Translations under genes and position numbers: made by a program
Shown: positions 11,828 through 22,543 of the stretch, one piece after another
Position numbering within the stretch: position 1 is the stretch's first letter
Layout: every line of letters starts with the position of its first letter
Notes under the pieces: model-generated
What the model was told of the DNA's origin: nothing
Seen by the model: the letters and a program-made list of their open reading frames with translations, nothing else
The model's database searches: none
Assembly: GCF_000003605.2 (NCBI RefSeq)
Contig: NW_003134346.1
Span: 296,916-360,915 of the forward strand
DNA: 64,000 bases
Direction of reading: 5' to 3'
Origin: Saccoglossus kowalevskii
Taxonomy: Eukaryota > Hemichordata > Enteropneusta > Harrimaniidae

Positions 11828-12540
11828 AAGCAAGCCTACAATCATGGTAGACTTAAGCAAGTTATTAGGTTTGCAACTATGGATAATCAATCCTACAATA
11901 TCAGTCATACCGCCTTTATCAGAAAACTTACTATCACTCTATTGTCTTATCAAGGGTACGTTTTGCATAATTAAAGGTGGTTTTTCCAAACCCTATAGTG
12001 TCATCAAATGCAAAATCACTATTCCTTCTCAATCTGCTTCTGGAAGCTATGCAATGGATCTAGGACACCAAGGTAATAATAGACTACCAATCACAGCTGC
12101 AATAGAATCACTATGTGCATTTCTAGAAAACATCATTCATAGATAGTCTGATGCGAGCAGTTATTTTGGTAGCATTTTTGGCTTTTTGAGATGTGGGGAA
12201 TTCCCACGGAGCATTGTGTTCATTAGCCTTATTTATGTATAGATGACCTCAGATTTCAGGGGCATAACTGCGCTTCTCTTAGACTGAAGGTATTAAAGAC
12301 AGATCAGTTTCGAAAAGACTAAACTCACCATTTATTTAAAAAATCCACGGATTTGTCTATTTGGTGTATTAGACAAATATGTCCGGTCTGTAAAAATATC
12401 TTTCGGAGCCACTGGATCCACTTTCTGTTGTAGAAGGCAATGTTCCATTAACTCTTGCTAATTGTTTACTTTGTAACCTCTTCAGTGACCAGTATCTCAT
12501 TAACAGCCTAGCTGATGTTGTTCAAGCTAACTTCACGTAG
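11828..12540 (+). pseudogene. Tyrosine recombinase remnant, truncated before the active-site tyrosine
   Basis: Pieces in three frames read KQAYNHGRLKQVIRFATMDN, then PPLSENLLSLYC (the N-terminal core-binding domain pattern), then GFLRCGEFP at about 12180. Further pieces are DLRFQGHNCASLRLKVLKTD, then PLSVVEGNVPLTLANCLL, ending at a stop at 12538-12540. In tyrosine recombinases the G-(F/L)-R-x-x-E segment carries the first catalytic arginine, kept here. The K beta-hairpin region follows as SLRLKVLKTD. The later H-x-x-R box and the tyrosine nucleophile are not found downstream, so the relic is 3' truncated. Together with the RT/RNase H this defines a YR retroelement. Confidence 0.75.
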
Positions 12541-13840
12541 GTACAGCCCAGTTTTAATGTACAATACGAAACTGAAATCAAAATGCTAATTAATTATACT
12601 ATTATTATTTCTGATCTTTCTCTCAAAATGTTCCATAATTGATTTCCATATCTATATGTTTAGAAAGGAATGTAATCATATTAACTGATATCCATGTATA
12701 TATTGTGCAGCATACCAACAAAAAGGTATTTTAAATTAAGTAATAGAATGCAAAAAAGAGTTTTAAGATTGCGATTTTTTGTTGTTTTCATAAATTGCTC
12801 AAATAAAAACTTTTTGCAATGTCTTCGCTACAACTGAACTCTTATGTGTTCTGTGCCCAAAATAAATACCATATCTGCAGAAATGTATCCTGAAACATTC
12901 ATAATATGACGGTTTGTTATTGAAATGTCTTATAAAACGACATGGTGACACTTGCCTGGAATAAACATCGCCTAATTTGAATATGGCATATAGATTAGTA
13001 AAACATGTTTTGAAATATTTGTTATATTACTTCCATCGTGCATTTAATGATGAGATGCACTTTTTTATTCACTTTTTGGGAGAGTACACATCAAAACTAT
13101 TAAGTTGCATTTTAACTCTTATTTCCATAAATTGACACAAATAATTCTTATATTGAAGAATGGTAATTTGGGAGATTTTGTTTACAGCAAACTCAAGCAC
13201 TTGCGATGAACCGCTCAACCGTAGAGCCATTACTTTCAATATTGCATATAGTAACTACTGATATTATAGTTACCTACTAAGAAAAAAATACATGGTTAAT
13301 GGTATCGATTGACGTTGAGTGAAATGTATTAAAACAACGCTGTTGATTTCACTAATTATTATAATTTCAATACGTACATTTAGTATATAAGTTGATACAC
13401 GACGTTTTAAAAGGTTGCTTAAAAAGTGCGTAAGTTATAAACAAAATGGCGGATTGAGACACTGAAATTATAAAATACGTTTTCAGCTCTTTGCGCAACC
13501 AGTTGCTCCTTCCCATTGTGTGACAAATGAGCTATAATACTTCACTGTTTATTTATGTTCGTTGTCTGTAATTATAATTCATCAGCTCATAAGTAACCTA
13601 ATCCCAGTATGACGTCATTCATCTCTGCCGTACTCGCTCCCATCTGGTACACACACGTGACTGTTAAAAGGTTATAATCGCCGATAAAATAATATGAGCG
13701 TGAACTCTAATGATCTCATATCCGGTTACTTTCATATGATAACGTCATCTAAAGTAGCACACCTGAATATATGTCGAAATAAGATGGATTTTTACTTTAA
13801 TAATAACTATATTTTTTTTTAGATGAGGCACAACTCTTAC
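12541..13840. other. Non-coding stretch
   Basis: AT-rich, no recognised ORF. A YY1-like box lies at 13443-13453 and a TGACGTCA palindrome at 13610-13617. The right edge is the TTAA flank of a MITE. Confidence 0.5.
13443..13453 (+). promoter_or_regulatory. YY1-like box
   Basis: AAAATGGCGGA differs from the YY1 consensus AANATGGCGGC only at the last base. Such boxes are typical just downstream of animal transcription starts. It is 160 bp upstream of a CRE palindrome, but no first exon is recognisable downstream, so it is only a candidate. Confidence 0.25.
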
Positions 13841-14004
13841 TTAAAGTGGGAAGGTCGTCACCTGCGCACGCACGGGAATTGAGTCCTAGCGACGATAACA
13901 ACACACACTAAAAACGCAAAGGTTCATGGGTAGATGCTTGTTTGTAAACAATGACACGCTATGGCCATCTGGCGCATGCGCATATGACGACTTCCCCGCT
14001 TTAA
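13841..14004 (+). mobile_element. MITE family A copy, TTAA-flanked
   Basis: This 164-bp element has intact TTAA on both ends (13841-13844 and 14001-14004). Its terminal inverted repeat is AGTGGGAAGGTCGTCACC against AGCGGGGAAGTCGTCATA on the reverse complement of the right end. The interior contains GGAATTGAGTCCTAGCGACG, a run of CACACACTAAAAACGCAAAG, and CAATGACACGCTATGGCC. Next to the right repeat lies GCGCATGCGC, a perfect NRF1-type palindrome. Same orientation as the copies at 16341 and 51472. Non-coding. Confidence 0.88.
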
Positions 14005-16340
14005 CTTGAGTAATACTTCATGAGAATATACATTGGAATAGTCTAGCCATACTGTTTACACCATTAATCATTTGACCTATGTGTATTTTGTAAACTCCAA
14101 CATTAGTACCCCATAGTTACAATCATAAATTCATTTCCGTTCGCACATATTTACTTTCATTTTCAAGTGTGCTAGTACTATTTACCACATGTTGACGAGT
14201 ACAAATAATCCACAGGCATAGCTTCGTGTGGCGATATGTTAAACACATACAACCAAGTACAGTTTATAATGAGCCGTCTTTCCTGCGTCCCTAAAAGCAC
14301 TCTTAAGTGCCATATACATCTGCAAACGAACCATTAACGATCACTTTTTTAGATATTCTTATTTAATAATAAATTATTCAAAATAAATCTGTTAGAAGAT
14401 TGATTTTGATATTTCATGTACCTAACGGCTAAGGCAATGCCCCGTTTTGTGAGGCATATCGTACCGTACGTACTCCAATCTGTTCGGTCTAAGATGAAAA
14501 GTTGTAATCCAGTGATTTCCGATAAAATAACACAAACGCATTTTATTCTACAAATGATTTACCCTCACAAATATATATTTTGAAAATATCATTATCTATA
14601 TTTTGGTAAAAAACTTTCATTGCAGAAGTGTACATATACTAACGTGTACTCAAACGAAATTGATAAAATCTATTGCTTTACACGAATATCCCGTAAGACA
14701 ATAAAAAAAACGAAAGGATTATGTATTATGTGTGTTATTGTCATTATACCGTAATTTTAGTGTGCTTAGTGAGCAAGTTTCCAGACACCTAATCCCATAC
14801 GTCGCCTCCTGACACACACATAACCGTGCGCAAATTGGCTCTTCGTAATCTGTCATTTGAACCATATACTTAGATGCTCCATAAATCGCAAAACGCCACA
14901 GAAGTATGAAATAACCTGGGACCGATAAAACCTAAAGCTCACAATTTCAAGAAAGTTGATATTGTTTTATGTGAACATTGGTGACCAGCGCAATCCAATT
15001 ATTTCTGAATATATTTATGTAGCCACGGTAATCTAGTAGCAGGTGTTATTCTAACGGATTTGAATATATGGCAAATAGTGGAATACAAGTTGTGACGACT
15101 GTGAGTGTAGTACACATTCATATAATTATAGATAGCAGAAATCGAACTCGTTAAACTATCTTTAAGTTAATTTATTTTAAATGCTGCGGCGAACAAAGGC
15201 ACAAGTCTTTACTATTTGTGGAATTATTGCTATTAACATGAATAGTCATGGATACAAAGAAAAGAAAGTGAAAGTGATATTTATTTACTTTACAAATTTT
15301 ACGTGTTCGATGACAATACAGCTATTTCAATATTCGGTAATAGTTGTCCTAAGTAAGTATTTAAAAAAGCTAGACGTTTCGGGCAATAATGCTTATTCGA
15401 TGGCAAAGAAAATGCTAACTTGTAATTGTAATTTGTATATGAATGGTTGAAAAGAACTGTGCATTCCACAACGAGCACACCACATCAAAACGGAACATGA
15501 GATTTATGCTAGCCTATCTAGTGAAAAACCTTGAATACGAATAAAATATGATGGACAAATATTGCAATGACCTATATAAGAATAGAAAGTTCAAAAATAA
15601 ATAATTTTCTTTCTTCTTACGTTTCTTTGTTGATTAATTAATTAATTAATTGATTGATTGATTGATAGATGTATTGATTGGTTCATTGATTGGTTCATTG
15701 ATTGGGTCATTTAATAGTTTATTGATTGGTTTATTAATTGGTTTATTGATTTATTTTTTTAATTAATTGTTTTATTTAATTGGCATATTAATCCGTTTTC
15801 TATAGAATCATCATATTAACATTGAGTATATTTAAAAGTAGTGAATATCTATGAATTCCGGATATCGACTGTACTTCTATTCCACAAACAATCTGGACAA
15901 AATCGAAATGAACGTTAAAATACAGTATTTTTCTGAATTTAGAAATGAAATGAGTTTTCAGATGTGTGAAACAAGTATAATATATACGACGCACTATATA
16001 TCAAAATTATTTAAAGCGTTGAATGTCATAACAGCAATAAAATAGTTGATTATACAACCAGTGGGTGGCCAACCCAAATAACAGAGGAGAGTGTATTCAA
16101 TGCTGAAACATTGTCCCAGTCACCATGTAGCAGCATATCGCATTTCTTTTGTCGTGACATGTTATACAAAACTATCAATGCATAACAATCCACTGCTATT
16201 TTTAGTTACGCGCTTTGAACTATGACGTTGCTAATTGTACTACGGCGACCGGCCTTATAGGGGTCACTTGCACTTAAATATTGAGCCACAGCTGCGCAGT
16301 ATTGGTTATAAACATCCGACAAGTTTATTCTCAAATATGT
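14005..16340. other. Non-coding stretch
   Basis: No recognised gene. It includes a degenerate ATTGATTGGTTT-type repeat at 15629-15776 (listed separately). A plus-strand 89-codon ORF at 15181-15450 and overlapping small ORFs on both strands near 15800-16045 are unremarkable. Confidence 0.5.
15629..15776. repeat. Degenerate TTGATTGG/ATTAATTG simple repeat
   Basis: The sequence begins as TTAA/ATTGATTG tetranucleotide runs and passes into an imperfect 12-bp period of the form ATTGATTGGTTC/ATTGATTGGTTT. This looks like a microsatellite that has mutated and re-expanded at a longer period. Confidence 0.8.
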
Positions 16341-16511
16341 TCAAAGTGGGAGGGTCGTCACCTGCGAACGCGCATGAATTGAGTCTCAAGCGACGATAAC
16401 AACAGACGCTAAAAATGCAAAGACTCATGGGTAGACGCTTGTTTGTAAACAATATTAATGTCACTCTATGGCCATCTGGCGCATGCGCAGGTGACGATTC
16501 CCCCGCTTTAA
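16341..16511 (+). mobile_element. MITE family A copy
   Basis: This element of about 171 bp is closely similar to the 13841 copy. The right flank is TTAA (16508-16511) and the left is TCAA, a one-base decay of TTAA. The termini read AGTGGGAGGGTCGTCACC and, reverse complemented from the right, AGCGGGGGAATCGTCACC. It also carries the GCGCATGCGC palindrome beside the right repeat. Small ORFs across it are incidental. Confidence 0.87.
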
Positions 16512-18659
16512 GCAACAGACCTTAGACGCAAATATACACCGAGATCTCGTTGAAAACGAGAGCTACGAGATTTGTTTTTGCTCCTCAAATGGTGTCCCAT
16601 TCATTTCGGCCAGTTGGTTCAACTGCCCGCCTCCCCGCTGGCTCATGTGGCAATTGTTATTCAATTTTTCATTGCGTTGCATGTCTAACGTGTTTTTCTC
16701 TAGTGGCGTATATCACTAAACTATTTAAATTAATTCAAACGCCCTCAACGACATTTTCAGAATCCCGGTATTATACCTTTACGTTATGACTGTTGCGAAG
16801 AATAGAGTATAAGAAAATGGGATTAATGTAGGAAACCTTCTCAGTATTTTCGTAAAATTAGCAAAAATGGTTTGGCATGAATTAATGTTTAAGCTAAACA
16901 TTAGTTTACTGGTGTGAAAACTGCTGATACGTGCTACGGAGCTATATTAAAAAAAAATATTTATCAATATGTCAATTTCAGATCTAAAAAAATTCCTGAC
17001 AACAAAAACTACGCTACAAAATATTGTCTCGAAAAGTATTTGTTGGACGTCAACAATTTTCATTGTATGACATCAACAATATTTACATCAAGACGCAATT
17101 ATGCACAATTCCATTTTTAACCAAGAACAGCATCTAGTGGATTTAGTGCCATTACAGATTTGTTGTGTGCATAATAATTATACAATCGTTTTGAACTTTG
17201 ACATGTGTTCTGAAAAATCCAGAAATTCGTGCACAGGGTCCCCGTCGTAGGTTACAGTTACAGGGTCGCATTAAAGCGAAAGTAATTCATTTAGCAACGA
17301 TAATTCTTTCATAATTTGTGTGAATCGTAATCACAGTTGCGATAAACATCGACGGCAAATAGTTTTTCTTTCCTATTCTATCTATTCATTTAGTAAATCA
17401 AGAATCTGTTTTGAAATATTAATCAGAATGCGAATCGAAACTTTACCCGGCGCCAATAGCCTGATCGTTGACTTGTTTCCGGCCTCATTGTTATGTCCAA
17501 AACTCCACACGTATTAAAAGTAATAGAATTACCAAACACAGTCATAATGATTTTGTAGAATTAATAATGACTATTATAATACATAATTTATGGGCATAAC
17601 TAATTGGATTATACAGAGAATTGCAATTTGATATGCTTGAACTATTTATAGAATAGGAATTTAATTATTAATCAAAACGGTGACTTATCTAATGACCCCA
17701 TTCATGCGAAGAGTGTTGCGGTAGTTCTCTTGTTTTGTATAATAACATACAGGTCTATCTTGTGAAATGTACACGACAATCTGGATGCATTATGCATAAC
17801 ATGTAAATGTAATACATGTTTTGTTTCTACAAAGAACGGAGCCTCGATTTAACACAAATGCGGCGTTCCCCGCTGAGTTGATATCATTTCGCTGAGGTGA
17901 TAACGAATGTGGAGAAGTTCGCTTTTTGCACACGTGCAGGTGCGAGACAATTAGTTGAGATCGTGTTTGCTTGCGGTGGATAGGAAATCTCACTTCCCGA
18001 AGACGGAACGATGTCCCCGTTGGCCAAATCAGACGCATCGTGAATCCCAGAACGGCAAACGCGCCGCCGTTTCATATCGATTACAGTATGAAGCCTTAAA
18101 CTTCGGTTAGTTCCAGTGAAATTGAAAAATAAGATCAATAAATGCCTCCATATAAATAGCATTATAGTGCCCACAAAGAGCATATTGTTAATAATAATTG
18201 ATAAATAAAACATATTTAGTTATTCAATATTTAAGGATTTATTTTTGCTTGATATATCCTTCGAACAAAACAAGCATATTAATTCATATGCCATTTCCGC
18301 CTGAAGCTTAGCCTGCATAACACATTGAATTCACGTATAATTTACAAGAATTTGTTATCTTACATAACTTTGTATACAGACAGATTTCTGAATTAAAATA
18401 TAAGTTATAATAACCACTTGAAACTCTATTATTTCTCAATCAGTTATTTTTACTAAACATAATAACTATTATTATACATCTGTCACCGTACGCCATAAGT
18501 TACAGGGTGCCGTAATTTTGCGGTATTTTACGGGGTGCCACCAGAGTTTAACCGGACTCCACACAAAGAAGTTCGGTTATTCTGTTCTAAACAGAATTTT
18601 GGATTTCTGCATTCCCATGGTGTATCATTGGAAGGAAAAGATGTATTATAATAATATGA
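16512..18659. other. Non-coding stretch with one GC-richer patch
   Basis: A small perfect stem TCTCGTT-GAA-AACGAGA lies just after the MITE at about 16547-16563. About 17820-18120 is locally GC-richer, with two overlapping minus-strand ORFs (17790-18038 and 17884-18213). I do not recognise either product, and neither has a convincing splice context. The rest is AT-rich without signal. Confidence 0.45.
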
Positions 18660-18782
18660 TTATTACGAAAATACCTCAAAGTATGTACTCAGACAGTACG
18701 CTGAGCAGCGACCTCCGCTGAGCGTCGGTCGATACTCTAGCTGTACTGTCTTCGTGCATACTTTGAGGTATTTTCGTAATAA
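18660..18782. mobile_element. Hairpin element: 26-bp perfect inverted repeat with TA flanks
   Basis: The outer arms (18660-18685 and 18757-18782) are perfect reverse complements over 26 bp. Imperfect pairing continues inward through GACAGTAC/GTACTGTC and a CGCTGAG/GCTCAGCG-like centre, so nearly all 123 bp can fold into one hairpin. If the arm is taken to begin TTACGAAAATACC, TA lies directly outside each end, as for a Tc1/mariner-type MITE. A long-hairpin or pre-miRNA-like transcript is the alternative. No second copy was noticed in the window. Confidence 0.75.
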
Positions 18783-20208
18783 CCTCATATTAATAATTCT
18801 TTCAGATGCCTCCTCTGACGTGTCAGTGTAAACATCTAATTTAACAGTAGCATACACAGTGTGTGGCGATAATAACGTTGTATGTGCCGGGAATTTATGC
18901 TGAATCCTGTTTAGATTTAGTGAACGCAATGCTACGGGGACATTATAAACATGCAATAGTCCGTCAATATTAAATGCTTTCGTTTATCGATACGCCGCAT
19001 CTCAAAGCTTATATTGAACTCACTTGACATCCCGCGAGGTCGTAATCTACATATTCATATATTAAAATTGGCTTTTCGTGAATCCATACGTGTTTCAAAT
19101 CACACTTGTATATATTAATATATATGTATCGTGGTACATATCAGATCGCTATGATACCGATTATTGAGCCAATGTTAATATGTTGCCGCTATCCATACAT
19201 CGTATTAGCATTATATCCACGACTATTACCGTTCGTCGCTTGCGTACTTTTCGCGGTCACAAGCCCGAATACGAAAATAAGCATAATCTGGTGGGTGAAT
19301 ATTAACCGTGTGCGTACCAATAATGATATACAAGCAGTGCTGTTTTAATAGGAATGTCAATGTCTCGTCTCCTTTCGTTAAGAGCTTTAAATGTATTTGT
19401 ACTGTTTCTACTATTAAAGTAATCCCTTGGTTATGAATAAATTACGTGATGTCACACTAGGGAATACCTCATGGTGATATACTTTAATAAAAAAATAACA
19501 TTTATTTGTACAACGACTGAAAACTAATGACTAGAAATAAACTTGCTGGTGAAGCATTGGTGCGTAGAACAATCAAATGAAGGTTTCGAGAACAAAGTTT
19601 AACGCGCCCAAATAAGGTATAAGGACAGCTCGTTTGTTGTATACATACGGTATTAGCCGCCTCACTAATTGAAAATTAACCTCAAAGCCATTGAAGCATT
19701 TGTCCGTGAATTTTACTATTGTACTCAACGTTTTATAAATTAAAAAAATATAATATTAATTTATTCTACATAGCTATTAAATGTTGTTTATGAATTGGGT
19801 TTTGCATATTAACACAGCAAACTATATATGTGACATTGGGGACAACTGCGGAACCATAATTTTCTAGGCGGATAGATACATTTGAAATCCGGACAGCCAT
19901 ATATTCTTTCACTGTCTATTCCCAAGTACCTTCCCAACGGTTCCACGGTAAGTTCAACGCATCTTATATCATTCGCATGTTGAACTTGAGAAAGGTCAAG
20001 TACACACTAGAACACACACGGATATGAGCTTATAGCGTCTATATATAGAGTTTACGTTTTATAAAATGATTGAGAAAATGCGTTCATAGAATACAAGGCT
20101 GTGCAATAAACTAGCACATACGAGCTAAGCACGTGATCAAGGTGCATATCACACACAGTTACGAAATATCACTAACTGATATTTCACACTAAATGTGGCG
20201 ATATGCGT
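18783..20208. other. Non-coding stretch
   Basis: No recognised gene or repeat family. A perfect 9-bp stem with a 5-base loop (GAAATATCA-CTAAC-TGATATTTC) lies at 20163-20185, just before the 25-bp minisatellite. Confidence 0.5.
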
Positions 20209-20283
20209 GCTAAACGTCATCAGTACGTGTGCTGCTAAACGTCATCAGTATGTGTGCTGCTAAACGTCATCAGTATGTGTGCC
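20209..20283. repeat. 25-bp tandem repeat, three units
   Basis: Three almost identical copies of a 25-bp unit that begins GCTAAACGTCATCAGTA and ends TGTGTGCT lie end to end; they differ by one transition. Each unit contains ACGTCATC, a CRE-half-like sequence. Confidence 0.9.
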
Positions 20284-20770
20284 CGGATTTTACGCGGAGA
20301 AAACGATATCGTTGGACGGTATCGTTATTATCGCTGCGCTGTGTGAATTTCGCAACAGTCACTGGGCAGTGACAATAACTCATAAAATTGACGACTGAAA
20401 GTTGATTTTGATTAAGAAGGGTAATATTTCTGCCGATTTATAAAACCCTCGGCGGTCGTCTCTGCAAATGCGCGTCAACCGATGCACTCAGACGCCACAC
20501 CTGATCAGCACGGATGAACGCATGATTAAGTGAACGTAGTTTCGTGAAATAACAATATCTCTGTACTTTCGACACACGTCATGTCATGTGATCAAAAGGT
20601 TATCGCCTGATATCAATCACTTATTTGGAGAATCGTCTGATACTCGTGACGTCATGAGCTCTATTACCCGCTACCTTGGGTGTTTGGATGAAATTAGTCC
20701 ATTACGTCACTCGTATCAACCAGCTCCACGAACAAATGATATAAGTTGATAACCTAAGAGAAACATTACG
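20284..20770. other. Non-coding stretch
   Basis: Contains the palindrome AACGATATCGTT, followed 14 bases later by a partial copy (GGTATCGTT), and a TGACGTCA palindrome at 20647-20654. No gene seen. Confidence 0.5.
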
Positions 20771-20903
20771 TTAAAAGGCGGCAGTCGTCGTGCCGCGTCC
20801 TGTTCGATATGGGACTCATAGTGACGTATACAACGCGTGTAAAATACATTGTTTATTTACATGAAATTCGAACACGCGCTACGTGACGACTACCGCGCTT
20901 TAA
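20771..20903 (+). mobile_element. MITE family B copy, TTAA-flanked
   Basis: This 133-bp element has TTAA at both ends. The left end reads AAGGCGGCAGTCGTCGTG; the reverse complement of the right end reads AGCGCGGTAGTCGTCACG. The interior (CCTGTTCGATATGGGACTCA, then CAACGCGTGTAAAATACATT) is nearly identical to the reverse complement of 23798-23930. The two copies therefore form an inverted pair 3 kb apart. It has no ORF. The GTCGTC core of the terminal repeat is shared with families A and C. Confidence 0.9.
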
Positions 20904-21213
20904 ATAAATGTGAAGTTAGTAATAAAAACACTCTGTTCGAACTTTTGCGAAAACAAATCCTATAACGTGGCGTTCAATGAGTTAATATAACTGTCAGATT
21001 AGATTACTCCCTTCTTTAATGAATAACCGAAGTTGTCCGCCCCCGTATTTGAGACAAAAAACTAGTGTCGTCAGCCACACAATGGCAAAACGCTGGTAAA
21101 TTCGTGAGAAACTTGATCTACAAATTTTCGAGAATAACCAAATTGTTAGATTAAACCACATATCATGAAATAATGGATGTTAGTAAACAGTCCCCATCAG
21201 CGCCATAGACTTT

Positions 21214-21480
21214 ATGTGGCGGCATGGTCGTCGTGCAACGTCACGGTCCCCGAGCAGTGTCACAATACCGATGCGGCGACGTGTTCGTCGTTCAACGCCA
21301 CGGTCGCCAAGCAAAGTAACAGTCCCTATGCGGCGGCATGGACGTCGTGCAACGCCACGGTCGCCAAGTAGAGCCACAGTCCTTTTTCAACAGCATGGTC
21401 GTCGTGCAACGACACGGTCAACAAGCAGAGCTACAATCCTGATGCGGCGGCATGGTCGTCGTGGAACGCAACAACTTTTG
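21214..21480 (+). repeat. 57-bp minisatellite, about five units, open in one frame
   Basis: The unit of exactly 57 bp (19 codons) starts ATGCGGCGGCATGGTCGTCG and repeats about 4.7 times. Because 57 is a multiple of three, one plus-strand frame (21214-21504, 96 codons) stays open throughout. It encodes a 19-residue arginine-rich repeat, MRRHGRRATPRSPSRATVP with variation. A second plus frame and a minus frame are also partly open. The tract is much more GC-rich than its surroundings. No splice signals or homologous protein were recognised, so I treat it as a minisatellite, with a coding role possible but unproven. Confidence 0.85.
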
Positions 21481-21504
21481 TGTAATGCAATGCCATGCTC
21501 GTAG

Positions 21505-22310
21505 CGCAATATCACAGTCCTTGCATACCACGCTTTCGAACTTCATGTAAACAAAAAGAAAGTATTTTACACGCGTTTTAGAGAAGGATATGAACTTATT
21601 TTTGTTCATACAACTTGTTGTGACGCCTCTACGTCTTTATTAATCTGAGTATAATTCCACAGGAAAGTCACCAAAAGATAAATCAAAAGATTATATAGAC
21701 ATAGACGACTAATCATCTTATGCACGGTTTATCTGATCTACCTCTCAGACTGTCAGAGCTTGCAACAATTAATACATTGTTTATTTGTAAGACATATTAT
21801 TGCGTGTTCCATCCATATATAAACAGTTATAGGGATAAAATATATGACTCATCAAGATCGAATGTGTCGGAAACCCAGATTCTATATTAAGCTAAATTAA
21901 CGGCGTTGTTCGATGTTGTTATATTATATATACATGTATACGTAATAATACAACTCATGGGCAACGCTTTCATATTAGGTGGCGAGCGAGTGCTGATCAG
22001 GGATTGGAATTTTGTGACTGACATGACATTCACATACGCAAACTGTTGGCCAGCATGCAAACAACTCAGACTGACGTCACAATGGGACTAACTATAGGTG
22101 GCGCATCAAACACGCACCACAGTACTGCTCATGTGCACGTATCACTCTGTTACTGTTCCACGTTCCGCTGACCGAGTCATTTGATTATGTGGGTTCAACC
22201 ACACACGCAATACCGAAACGCGTTTGGGTGTAATTAGAAAGAAGTGGTTCTTAATATTCAGTATTACCGCAGTGCTAGTTAAATCGCTTTACAGCTGCCA
22301 CGTCGTCTTT
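21505..22310. other. Non-coding stretch
   Basis: A TGACGTCA palindrome at 22072-22079 and no recognisable exon. The last bases adjoin the hAT-like MITE. Confidence 0.5.
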
Positions 22311-22543
22311 CAGAGGCGGTGGCACGAAATTTTTCACGGGGAGGGGGCGAGATCTGCTCACCAACATTGCGACCTCATTAGGGGGTCCGGGGACATGCTC
22401 CCCATCAAAAATGTTGAAGTATAGACCCTCTGAAACGCTACTTCCTGCATTTTGAGGTGCAAATTCTGCTGACACAGATGGTTTCAGTTTGATTTTAGAG
22501 GAGCGACGCCCCCACATTTTGTTCGAGGGGGCAACCGCCTCTG
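22311..22543. mobile_element. hAT-like MITE with CAGAGGCGG ends
   Basis: The element begins CAGAGGCGGTGGC and ends GCAACCGCCTCTG, an inverted repeat of 13 bp with one mismatch. Terminal CAG(A/G)GGCGG is typical of non-autonomous hAT elements in many animals. The interior is also of that type: CACGAAATTTTTCACGGGGA, GGGGGTCCGGGGACATGCTC and TAGACCCTCTGAAACGC. I could not see a clear 8-bp target duplication, so the flanks have decayed. ORFs crossing it are incidental. Confidence 0.7.

Larger units (their letters stand above)
9621..12540 (+). mobile_element. Decayed DIRS-like (tyrosine-recombinase) retrotransposon
   Basis: Conceptual reading of the plus strand gives, in order, a gag-like ORF1 (about 9621-10115), a reverse transcriptase (10439-11395), an RNase H (11400-11775) and the first part of a tyrosine recombinase (11828-12540). 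This order is that of DIRS/Ngaro-type YR retrotransposons and of no other retroelement class. All parts carry stops and frameshifts, so the copy is dead. A LINE 3' tail (10137-10320) separates ORF1 from RT. The 3' end is lost before the HxxR box and tyrosine of the recombinase, and I could not find terminal or split direct repeats. Family membership (DIRS, PAT or Ngaro) is not resolved. Confidence 0.8.

Noticed and set aside
12193-12207. Kappa-B-like GGGAATTCCC palindrome
   Set aside because: It falls on the codons of the conserved recombinase GFLRCGEFP segment, so coding ancestry explains it.
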